Assembly (NCBI GenBank): GCA_013288145.1
Contig: JABDCJ010000039.1
Coordinates: 1-24,947 of the forward strand
Length of the DNA stretch: 24,947 bases
From: Nitrososphaerota archaeon
GTDB taxonomy: Archaea > Thermoproteota > Nitrososphaeria > Nitrososphaerales > CADDZS01
Direction of reading: 5' to 3'
Below the pieces are notes generated by a model. The model did not search any database. It had not been told where the DNA came from and saw nothing but the letters and a program-made list of their open reading frames with translations. Numbering within the stretch: the stretch's first letter is position 1; each line of letters opens with the position of its first letter. Shown piece by piece: positions 14,066-21,357 of the stretch. The translations under genes and the position numbers were made by a program.

Positions 14066-15145
14066 TCAAGTAGTGGTACTGGTCCCCGCTACGTCAATCA
14101 AAGACAGATAGTTTACTTCTGACGTATAACCAGACGAGCTCGCATCAAATCCAGCGACGCAGTACATGATGCCGGATATTAGTGAGCAGCTTGTAGTCAC
14201 CCCATCCGGATAGAACGATCCTTTATTCCACGCCCCGATGCCCGATGAAGACACGCTAGCATAGTAAACCGAATTGACGTAAGTGTTCGAATTTACCTCG
14301 CCTCCGACGCAATATATTGTGCTGGAAACAATAACGCAGGATTCGCCCGACGCAGCAACCGGGTACGCAGTAGTTTGCGTCCACGATCCCACGCCACTAG
14401 ACGAAAGCGATGCATAGTACACCGAGTTCGACGGAGTGTCGTTTGGATTAACTCCACCTATGCAGTAGATGTTTCCGAGAGCGGTGTAACAAATTGGATA
14501 GAAGATGTCGGGATAAGATTTCGTAAGCGCCCACTTGCCGATCCCGGAGTTCGAGATCGGAGCGTACCACGCAGACGTGCTGTTCGTAGCGGCCGTGGTT
14601 GAACCAGCAGTCTGATTGTTTCCGGCGACACAGTAAATGTACGCGGATGAAGTGACGCAGGATTGCGTGTCAACCGGAATAGGGTAAGGAGTGGTAGAAT
14701 TCCAGGGTCCTACTATTCCATTGCTGAGCGAGGCAAAGTAACTTGAAGCAGTGTTGTCCAGCGCATCATCGTTGATTCCCCCGACGCAATACACGCTGCC
14801 CGAAAAGACGACACATGACTGCCCGAAAATGTCCTGTGGGTAAACGCTAGAGTCAGTAGTCCAACTGCTGATATCGACAGAAGACGGCGACAGCGGGTTG
14901 GAGGAATAAACAGTGTTCCGCGGTGCATTGTTGAGATCCTCCCCTCCGATGCAATAGATGTAGGCAGAGCTGTTCACGCATGCTTGTCCTCCAGTGCCGT
15001 ATGAACCACCCACGCTGAGCGGGTACTGGGCAGCTGAATTCCACTTGCTAGGGGTTGAAATGAAGAGGGTCTCGTAAGCATAGAGCCCGACAATTGCAAT
15101 GACGATAATTGCAACGATTACGATCAGGACTCTTGAGATCTTCAT
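14066..15145 (-). CDS. Membrane-anchored six-bladed kelch-like protein with CX8C pairs
   Basis: A 359-residue protein with a signal anchor at residues 5-25 (VLIVIVAIIVIAIVGLYAY) followed by six kelch-like repeats. Each has the form SC-x8-C-[IV]-[AG]-G near its start and an 'SVYYASLSSSGVGSW' strand near its end, i.e. the GG-then-aromatic pattern of kelch blades. All 12 cysteines fall in six pairs spaced exactly 9 residues apart: 56/65, 111/120, 163/172, 219/228, 270/279, 320/329. This suggests one disulfide inside each blade, fitting an extracytoplasmic location. Many NXS/NXT sites could carry N-glycans. Kelch propellers bind ligands or partner proteins; no catalytic residue is seen. ATG 15145 is the natural start. 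Next upstream on the same strand is the double zinc-ribbon protein. Confidence 0.85.
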   Translation of the reverse strand: MKISRVLIVIVAIIVIAIVGLYAYETLFISTPSKWNSAAQYPLSVGGSYGTGGQACVNSSAYIYCIGGEDLNNAPRNTVYSSNPLSPSSVDISSWTTDSSVYPQDIFGQSCVVFSGSVYCVGGINDDALDNTASSYFASLSNGIVGPWNSTTPYPIPVDTQSCVTSSAYIYCVAGNNQTAGSTTAATNSTSAWYAPISNSGIGKWALTKSYPDIFYPICYTALGNIYCIGGVNPNDTPSNSVYYASLSSSGVGSWTQTTAYPVAASGESCVIVSSTIYCVGGEVNSNTYVNSVYYASVSSSGIGAWNKGSFYPDGVTTSCSLISGIMYCVAGFDASSSGYTSEVNYLSLIDVAGTSTTT

Positions 15146-15220
15146 TTTTTGAGTAGTTTCCTTTACTTCAATTTGATAGAATCGTAAGAGGAGATCCGGA
15201 GATCCCTCCCTCGCATCAAT

Positions 15221-16309
15221 TTACAGTCCGATGCTGTTGATTACGCGACCGGAGCTTGCATCGACAACAAGGATTATTTTGTTACCCTTGTGATCGTATT
15301 TCGTAAACCAGATCGGCGCGTGGAGCAGCTCAACTTCACCCACATCAATCTGTGAGTTCAGCTGCTGGATCATGTGATACTTTGCGTGTGCTTTTTGCGA
15401 TTGAAGTTGATCTACCAGCGTCTTTGCCTGTCCCTTTGCGTCGTCCTCACCGATGTCTCCGTTCAGTATTTTGATACTTTTTGTAATTTTTGTAATATCA
15501 AAGAGCTGTCTTCCTGAGAGATCAAACTGGTAGTCACGGGGTTGATACGCAGTCAGAGCTTTTAGGGCGATTACTGGGAAGTTATAGTTAGCGTCCATTT
15601 GATCAGTTTTCCTCGCGCCTCCGCCGCCGTATCCCATTCCCATCCCCCACGCCATGATCCCGCCGAAACTGAATGAGCCAGGATAAAGAGAGCTGCCGAA
15701 AATTCCACTACCAAAGATCCGCCTTCTACCTCCACCTCCTCCTCTGGGTCCACCACCCCCACCCCCACCAAAGCCGCCTCCCATTCCACCTAGGATCGCT
15801 CCCATTAGCGCGGCAGTCGTCGCGGTCTGTGCAATCTGTTGAGTTTCATCGATGGCGACAACGGTGGTACGCGCAGAAACGTTCACGATCCAGTACGGGA
15901 CGTATGAAAGGGTCATCTCCTCCTGCGTCGAGTTTTCCTGAAGGTGCCTGTGAAGGAGGCCGCTGTCAATCATTGGATGGATAATTCCGTTCAAGTCCTC
16001 GGTAGTGGCTATCTTAACTGGGAGCATGCTCTGCTTTTGGATATTCGTCCATCCTTGATTGCCGAGTGCAACACCGCTTCCGCAATATTCGCATGTAATC
16101 ACCATCTCGCCGAACTTGGGAGAGAGAGGAGCTCCGCAGTTCGGGCATTTGAACGAGGTAACGCCCTGCGCAGCTACGACTTGCTCCTGCTTTTGCGGAG
16201 TCGCAGACCCTGCATTCCCGCCTTGCTGCTTGTTGCTTATATTGAATCCACACTTGAAACAAAATGACGCGTCGTCCGGAAGTTGAGTACCGCATTTAGG
16301 ACAATACAT
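15221..16309 (-). CDS. Double zinc-ribbon protein with Gly-rich segment
   Basis: A 362-residue protein starting with a zinc ribbon MYCPKCG...FCFKCG (Cys3, 6, 17, 20). A Gln/Gly linker follows, then a second ribbon FKCPNCG...CEYCGSG (Cys55, 58, 73, 76). A compact alpha/beta region comes next (about 90-170; VPYWIVNVSARTTVVAIDE), then a Gly/Arg-rich, possibly membrane-associated stretch at about 172-235 with up to seven Gly in a row, and a C-terminal domain ending HAPIWFTKYDHKGNKIIL plus VVDASSGRVIN. The repeated 'PYWIVNV' and 'APIWFTKY' strands with a following hydrophobic strand suggest two copies of one fold. The ribbon-first layout is common in archaeal membrane-associated proteins of unknown role. 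ATG 16309 begins exactly at the ribbon. Confidence 0.8.
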   Translation of the reverse strand: MYCPKCGTQLPDDASFCFKCGFNISNKQQGGNAGSATPQKQEQVVAAQGVTSFKCPNCGAPLSPKFGEMVITCEYCGSGVALGNQGWTNIQKQSMLPVKIATTEDLNGIIHPMIDSGLLHRHLQENSTQEEMTLSYVPYWIVNVSARTTVVAIDETQQIAQTATTAALMGAILGGMGGGFGGGGGGGPRGGGGGRRRIFGSGIFGSSLYPGSFSFGGIMAWGMGMGYGGGGARKTDQMDANYNFPVIALKALTAYQPRDYQFDLSGRQLFDITKITKSIKILNGDIGEDDAKGQAKTLVDQLQSQKAHAKYHMIQQLNSQIDVGEVELLHAPIWFTKYDHKGNKIILVVDASSGRVINSIGL

Positions 16310-16731
16310 GTATTAGCTCACTTTTTTCTCAAAAATCGCTTTATTTCGCGAAAAGCTATCCTGGAATAATCTCTATACCAAGATAATATACATCTTTCCG
16401 TTTTGCAATCCGGTTCTTATTGAGAAGAAGGGCATCCAACTTTTGGAACCATTATCTGACCCAGATTTCCATTTCTGTCTTAGTGAGTCGAGAAGATAGT
16501 AAAACCGTTGTAAAATTTTCCGAATCCGTGAATCGATAAACATTCAGATCGAGTTGAGGGAAGAGAAAAATTCTCTGAGGAACAATTTAATTTAACCTTA
16601 GACCATTTAGGCTTAAAGTAGCCAAAGATAAGGATAACTCAAAAGGCTTAATTTTGTTTTAGGAATGATATTCTTATGTCGTCATTTTCTCACATCAGTG
16701 AAAATATTTTCCAGTTGGGAATTCAGGAAAG
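16310..16731. other. Gene-free divergent intergenic region
   Basis: This 422-base AT-rich stretch separates the zinc-ribbon gene (minus) from the MFS gene (plus). It holds a perfect palindrome TTTCGCGAAA at 16344-16353, 35 bases upstream of the zinc-ribbon ATG, and an inverted repeat AGAGAA-AAA-TTCTCT at 16562-16576. T/A-rich stretches near 16585-16598 and 16648-16660 could be promoter elements for the MFS gene. A 19-codon ORF from ATG 16676 ends at TGA 16733 in the same frame as the MFS gene. No RNA gene or larger coding sequence is visible. Confidence 0.5.
16344..16353. promoter_or_regulatory. Palindrome upstream of the zinc-ribbon gene
   Basis: TTTCGCGAAA is a perfect 10-bp palindrome inside a larger imperfect inverted repeat (GCTTT...AAAGC). 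It lies where a TATA/BRE element of the minus-strand gene would be expected, so it may be a regulator-binding site. Inference only. Confidence 0.3.
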
Positions 16732-18460
16732 ATGAAGTAACAAAACGCAGTACAAATGGATCGCACTTTCAAACACAACTCTCGGGACTCTTCTTGCAGC
16801 AATAGATCTCAACATCGTGATCATTGCGCTTCCGTCAATTTTTCGCGGCATAGATATCAATCCGATTGACTCCTTCTCTTACCTGCTCTGGATCCTTTTT
16901 GGTTATGGCATCGTCACGGCGACCCTTCTCGTCTCTTTTGGCAGAATCTCTGACATGCTCGGCCGTGTTCGTCTATACAACTTGGGCTTTGCAATTTACA
17001 CGATTGGATCTCTCCTTCTCGCTATCACGCCTAACTCCGGACAACTCGGCGCTCTTGAGCTAATCCTATTTCGGGTAGTACAGGGAATCGGAGCTGCTTT
17101 TCTCTTTTCAAACAGCGCTGCGATTCTAACTGACGCATTCCCAGTAAACGAGCGCGGAAAAGCGCTCGGTCTCAATCAGGTAGCGGTTCTCGCAGGGTCG
17201 ATCCTGGGACTGGTTATTGGAGGAATTCTTGCAACATACAACTGGAGATATGTGTTCCTGGTCAGCGTGCCCTTCGGCGTCGCTGGAACGCTATGGTCAC
17301 ACTACCGGTTGAGAGAGGTTGCAACGATTAGGAGAAATCAAAAGATCGACATCTGGGGAAACGTTACTTTTGGAGCAGGATTGATTTCTCTCCTGGTATC
17401 GATAACCTACGGTCTGGTGCCGTATGGCGACGCACCAATGGGTTGGTCCAACCCTTTTGTTATTGGGGGCCTAATACTTGCGTTCATCCTTCTTGCCGCG
17501 TTCCCGGTAATAGAGTCTCGCGTGCCGGATCCAATGTTCCGTCTTGATCTGTTCAAGAGGCGGATATTCGCGGCCGCAAACCTCGCTGATATCCTCGCCG
17601 CACTCGCTCGCGGCGGAGTTACGCTAATGCTTGTCATCCTCTTGCAAGCTGTGTGGCTACCGCTTCATGGAATCAGCTACCAGGACACTCCCTTCTGGGC
17701 TGGGATCTACATCATCCCGTTTTCGCTGGGGATTGTCGTAATGGGTCCACTTAGTGGTTACCTCTCCGATAGGTACGGTGCTAGAGGCTTTTCAACTCTC
17801 GGCATGGTTATCACCGGGATCGCTTTCCTCACACTCTCGACACTGTCATACAATTTCTACTATCCAGAGTTTGCGACGATAGTGTTCGCAATGGGAATTG
17901 GGCTGGGTATGTTTTCCTCACCCAACATAGCCTCGATCATGAACTCGGTACCGCCGCAGAACCGTGGAGCCGCGGCGGGAATGAGGAGTACGCTCATGAA
18001 CACCGGCATCAGCATTGGAACGAGCATCCTGTTTACAACAGTCATCCTCACCTTGTCCAGTTCGCTTCCAGGATATCTTGCAAGTGCCGCAGCCACAGCA
18101 GGTGCTCCACAACTCGGAATAACTGTCTTCCAGAAAATTGCGCCGACTTCCGCATTATTTGCAGCTTTCCTCGGATACAACCCAATGCAGACTTATCTTG
18201 CATCCCTCCCTTCCAGCCTTACGTCAACTCTCAGCCCCAGTGCAATTGCCACGCTAACAAGCATGTCTTGGTTCCCTAACGCGTTCGCACCAGCATTCAT
18301 GGCCGCGCTTAGAATATCCGTTTACATCAACGCCGCCCTCGCGTTCGCAGCCGCTGCTGCATCGGTCGTGAGAGGGAAGAGGTACATTTACGGTTTGGAA
18401 CCGGAAGTCGAAAAAGAAAAGATCAGCCCTGCAAAGTCAACCCCGGATAGGACAGAATGA
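16732..18460 (+). CDS. MFS transporter of the 14-TM drug:H+ antiporter type (start region disrupted)
   Basis: From GTG 16817 there is a 547-residue frame with the hallmarks of 14-helix MFS exporters of the EmrB/QacA type: the loop 2-3 motif [13 protein letters not shown] and [36 protein letters not shown] (antiporter motif C-like) and 13-14 hydrophobic segments. Starting at GTG would cut helix 1. The same frame reads [20 protein letters not shown] upstream of it, a typical helix 1, back to a TGA at 16733-16735 with no ATG, GTG or TTG in between. ATG 16732, preceded by AGGAAAG, overlaps that TGA in another frame, so an indel near 16735-16750 probably separates start from body. It precedes the SDR and aldehyde dehydrogenase genes and may import or export their substrate. 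Confidence 0.85.
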
Positions 18461-18553
18461 TGGACCCATAGAGCAGTCAGGGACTATGGAAAATCGCACA
18501 ATAAAGAAACTCTCAAATCGCTATCCGAAACATTGACTCCTTGCGATTTTAGA

Positions 18554-19321
18554 ATGGAAAATAATGCAATGTTATTTGGCAAGGTCGTAATCATAACGGG
18601 CGCCTCCTCTGGTATGGGGAAATCTGCCTCGCTATTATTTTCACGAAACGGAGCCAAGGTAGTTCTAGCAGACATTGACGAAAGCGGCGGAAAAGAAGTT
18701 GCGGATTTGATCAATAAGCAGTCTGGGAACGCAATATTTGTGAAAACTGATGTTTCAAGAAAGGAGGATGCGGAACGTTGCATAAGGGCGGCCGTTAACG
18801 AATTTGGGGAAGTAAACTGCCTCTATAACAATGCGGGGATAAATCCGATTGGAACTGTGGTCGATACTTCAGAAGAACTTTGGGAACGAGTAATCGGGAT
18901 CAATCTGAAAGGAATGTTCCTTATGTCAAAGTTTGCAATCCCGGAAATGCAGAAAATAGGCGGGGGTTCGATCGTGAATACGGCGAGCGTTGACGGAGTG
19001 CTCGCAATATACAACGAGGCAGCTTACATCGCCTCAAAGGGCGGCATTATAGCACTGACAAAGGCGATGACAATTGATTTTGCAAAGGATAAAATCCGAG
19101 TGAACTGCATTCTCCCCGGCGCCATACGGACTCCTCTTCTTGAGAATTTTATGAGAGACAACCCTTCAGTCGGTGATCAAAGTAAAGGTCATGCACTGGG
19201 TCGGATAGGTGAGCCGGTTGAGGTGGCATACATGGCAATGTTCCTGTTCTCGGACATGAGCTCCTTTGTAACCGGAGCGATAATTCCGGTGGACGGCGGA
19301 TACTCCTCAGTCAAAATGTGA
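18554..19321 (+). CDS. Classical short-chain dehydrogenase/reductase (FabG-like)
   Basis: A 255-residue classical SDR. With Met1 at 18554, TGASSGMG (15-22) binds the dinucleotide, Asp40 (VVLADID) at the end of strand 2 indicates NAD(H) preference, NNAG is at 92-95, Ser145 (VNTAS) and Tyr158/Lys162 (YIASK) complete the active site. PGAIRTPL and the C-terminal PVDGGYSS are typical. It interconverts a secondary alcohol and a ketone; the substrate cannot be told from sequence. Upstream TTG 18533 would add 7 residues, and Met6 (MLFGKVV) at 18569 is another possible start. It lies 93 bases after the MFS gene and 61 before the aldehyde dehydrogenase, on the same strand, so an alcohol-to-acid oxidation route is plausible. 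Confidence 0.93.
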   Translation: MENNAMLFGKVVIITGASSGMGKSASLLFSRNGAKVVLADIDESGGKEVADLINKQSGNAIFVKTDVSRKEDAERCIRAAVNEFGEVNCLYNNAGINPIGTVVDTSEELWERVIGINLKGMFLMSKFAIPEMQKIGGGSIVNTASVDGVLAIYNEAAYIASKGGIIALTKAMTIDFAKDKIRVNCILPGAIRTPLLENFMRDNPSVGDQSKGHALGRIGEPVEVAYMAMFLFSDMSSFVTGAIIPVDGGYSSVKM

Positions 19322-19382
19322 TTTTTTCAAAACGCAGATATAGTTCGGGATACTCTCTTGCAAGTATAAGGAGTGTAATAAG

Positions 19383-20840
19383 ATGGAGCGACTACAAATG
19401 GAGTCCGATCGCAGGGGTCGTTGGATCGAAGTAGACAATCCGGCAACGGGAGAAATAATCCAGAGGATTCCTGAAGCTACGATTGATGACGCAAAAAGAA
19501 TAATCGACGAAGCTTCCGCCGCTACGAAGATTGCAGAGACACTTCCCGCTTACAAGAGAGCAAAGTTGCTAACGTCTGTCGCAAGCATGATGGCGGAGAG
19601 ATCTGCAGAGTTTGCGCATACTATTACTCTTGAAGCAGGCAAGCCAATTAGAGACTCTGAAGTCGAGGTCACTCGCGCTATAGGCGTTTTCACTTTCGCT
19701 GCTGAAGAGTCAAAGAGGATCTATGGTGAAGTCTTTCCCGCAGATGCATTCGAGTATCCGCCGAAAAGTGAAAACCGGCTGATATTCAGCCAGAGAGAGC
19801 CGATCGGGGTCGTGGTTGCAATTGGTCCGTTCAACTTTCCATTGAACCTGCTTGCGCACAAGATTGCTCCGGCACTCGCAGCTGGAAACACTGTCATAAC
19901 AAAACCAACTTCCGAGACTCCGCTCACTTCTCTACTGCTAAGGGATGTTATCGAGAAAGCTGGGTGGCCAAAAGGGATCTTCAATGTGATCGTGGGGCCG
20001 GGAAGTTCAATTGGAAATGAGCTAATCGAGAATCCAAAGACCGATCTGATCACTTTCACCGGCAGCACCGAGGTAGGTCTGGATATTGCTGGAAGAGCAG
20101 CTCGTCTGGGAAAGAAAACAATTCTGGAAATGGGTGGAATGGATCCCTTTATCGTCCTCGATGATGCAAATCTGGATATTGCTAGTACCGCTGCAATCCG
20201 GGGTGCCTTTTCGTACTCAGGTCAGGTTTGCACGGCGTCCAAGCGTTTCCTAGTTGCAGATTCCGTCGCCGAAGAATTCGTTAAGTCAATGCGCGAGAAA
20301 ATGATGAAGCTCAATGTTGGAAATCCTATTTTGGTTACCACGGATGTCGGACCGGTTATCAATAGGGCAGCAGTAACCAGGATCGATGGCATCGTCAAGG
20401 ACGCGGTATCAAACGGAGCTGAATTGCTCGAAGGTGGAAAGCCGATGACTGAAGGAGAATTTGCAAAGGGAAGTTACTATGCGCCAACTCTGCTCGACAA
20501 TGTGAAAAGCGATATGCGCGTCGGTCAGGAAGAGCCTTTCGCTCCACTCGCGCCGATTTTCAGGGTCTCTAGCGAAGAAGAAGCGATAGATGTCGCGAAC
20601 TCTACAAAGTACGGACTGCAGGCGAGCATCTTTACGAGAAACATCGCAAAGGCACTAAAGATGGCACGGAGGATCAAGGCAGGAGCGGTGTTGATCGACG
20701 ACCCAACCAATCTGAGGTGGGATAATGCACCGTTCGGTGGCGTGAAGAAAAGCGGGATGGGAAGAGAAGGCGTGCGGTTCGCAATTCAAGAAATGACTGA
20801 AAGCAAACTAATCGATATCAATCTCGAAAATGCGAGTTAG
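19383..20840 (+). CDS. NAD(P)-dependent aldehyde dehydrogenase
   Basis: A 485-residue member of the aldehyde dehydrogenase superfamily at usual length. Catalytic Cys283 lies in YSGQVCTASKR, general base Glu249 in ILEMGGMDPFIV, and oxyanion Asn151 in GPFNFPLN; Lys174 (TKPTSETP) and FTGSTEVG (225-232) bind the cofactor. PFGGVKKSGMGREG near the C-terminus is typical. The 'EMGGMDPFIV' form and overall pattern resemble archaeal/GAPN-like, lactaldehyde or succinate semialdehyde dehydrogenases, but substrate is not fixed by these motifs. ATG 19383 has AAGGAGTG 9 bases upstream, the best ribosome site of this block. A T-rich run follows the stop. It is the last gene of the MFS-SDR-ALDH set and would oxidise an aldehyde produced upstream to the acid. 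Confidence 0.95.
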   Translation: MERLQMESDRRGRWIEVDNPATGEIIQRIPEATIDDAKRIIDEASAATKIAETLPAYKRAKLLTSVASMMAERSAEFAHTITLEAGKPIRDSEVEVTRAIGVFTFAAEESKRIYGEVFPADAFEYPPKSENRLIFSQREPIGVVVAIGPFNFPLNLLAHKIAPALAAGNTVITKPTSETPLTSLLLRDVIEKAGWPKGIFNVIVGPGSSIGNELIENPKTDLITFTGSTEVGLDIAGRAARLGKKTILEMGGMDPFIVLDDANLDIASTAAIRGAFSYSGQVCTASKRFLVADSVAEEFVKSMREKMMKLNVGNPILVTTDVGPVINRAAVTRIDGIVKDAVSNGAELLEGGKPMTEGEFAKGSYYAPTLLDNVKSDMRVGQEEPFAPLAPIFRVSSEEEAIDVANSTKYGLQASIFTRNIAKALKMARRIKAGAVLIDDPTNLRWDNAPFGGVKKSGMGREGVRFAIQEMTESKLIDINLENAS

Positions 20841-20850
20841 CGAAAACTCG

Positions 20851-20863
20851 TTTCTCTTTTTTT
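20851..20863 (+). terminator. T-rich terminator after the aldehyde dehydrogenase
   Basis: A run of 13 bases with 11 T and 2 C starts 10 bases after the TAG of the aldehyde dehydrogenase gene. Poly-T tracts of this kind terminate archaeal RNA polymerase without a hairpin. Confidence 0.55.
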
Positions 20864-20878
20864 GTAATTTCAGGATCC

Positions 20879-21030
20879 GTGAAATCGGAGAAGAGTCTAT
20901 ACTTCGAAACAAATCTGCCCGAAGATATGAAGACTCTCATGCTAATAGAAGCGGCATGGAACGACATTGAGCAAGGTCGCTACAGTCCAAATCAAAAGAA
21001 GAGTTCTTCAAAGAGCTAAATCAATGGTAG
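20879..21030 (+). pseudogene. Decayed antitoxin of a RelBE-type pair
   Basis: From GTG 20879 the frame reads MKSEKSLYFETNLPEDMKTL then MLIEAAWNDIEQGRYSPNQ and drifts to a stop at 21016-21018. The -1 frame gives the expected end SKEEFFKELNQW with TAG at 21028-21030. 'AAW.DIE.GRY' followed by 'SKEEFFKEL..W' is the C-terminal pattern of antitoxins that sit before RelE/ParE-like toxins in archaea. The corrected stop overlaps the toxin ATG in ATGGTAG, the classical coupled arrangement. One frameshift near 20990 breaks the gene. Confidence 0.55.
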
Positions 21031-21266
21031 AAATCAAGGGAATAACCTACATGATAAATTTGAACGTGGCGTTAAAAGAATAAAGGATAATCTACTGAAG
21101 GGAAAATTTAGAGAAACAAATCCGGAATCAGGAAAACCTCTGGGGTACGGTTTGAAAGGTGAATGGACTGTGTAAGAATCAAGCCATACCGGTTAATCTA
21201 TCGATTCGGGAAGAAAGTTTGATACTTTTTGGATTCGAACATCGTAAGGATGTATACGACCTACTT
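21024..21266 (+). pseudogene. Decayed RelE/ParE-like toxin
   Basis: The toxin can be followed only across four frame segments. ATG 21024 gives MVEIKGITYM; then DKFERGVKRIKDNLLKGKF, NPESGKPLGYGLKGEWTV; then VRIKPYRLIYRFGKK; then EESLILFGFEHRKDVYDLL. Read together this is a RelE/ParE-family toxin: 'GKPL.YGLKGE' then 'RIKPYRLIY' then 'FEHRKDVY' are the usual landmarks of these ribosome-dependent mRNA interferases or gyrase poisons. About ten residues of the second helix also seem to be missing after KGKF. The normal stop after VYD is absent. Three frameshifts and a deletion in 240 bases mark a true pseudogene rather than a base-call error. It ends just before the glyA promoter. Confidence 0.6.
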
Positions 21267-21326
21267 ATTCAAATCTCAAGAATTTACAAGAGTCTACACT
21301 TTTCAGTCCAAAATTCTCTCAAATCC

Positions 21327-21334
21327 TTAATTAA
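21327..21334 (+). promoter_or_regulatory. Probable TATA box of the SHMT gene
   Basis: TTAATTAA is centred about 27 bases before the SHMT ATG at 21358. This spacing is that expected for a leaderless archaeal mRNA, and no Shine-Dalgarno sequence is present before the ATG, which agrees. Confidence 0.55.
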
Positions 21335-21357
21335 GCAAGGCGAACGCGCAGAATCCC

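Noticed and set aside
21225..21245. tRNA-like GGATTCGAAC (T-loop similarity)
   Set aside because: No acceptor or anticodon stems around it; it codes for GFEH in the RelE-like remnant.
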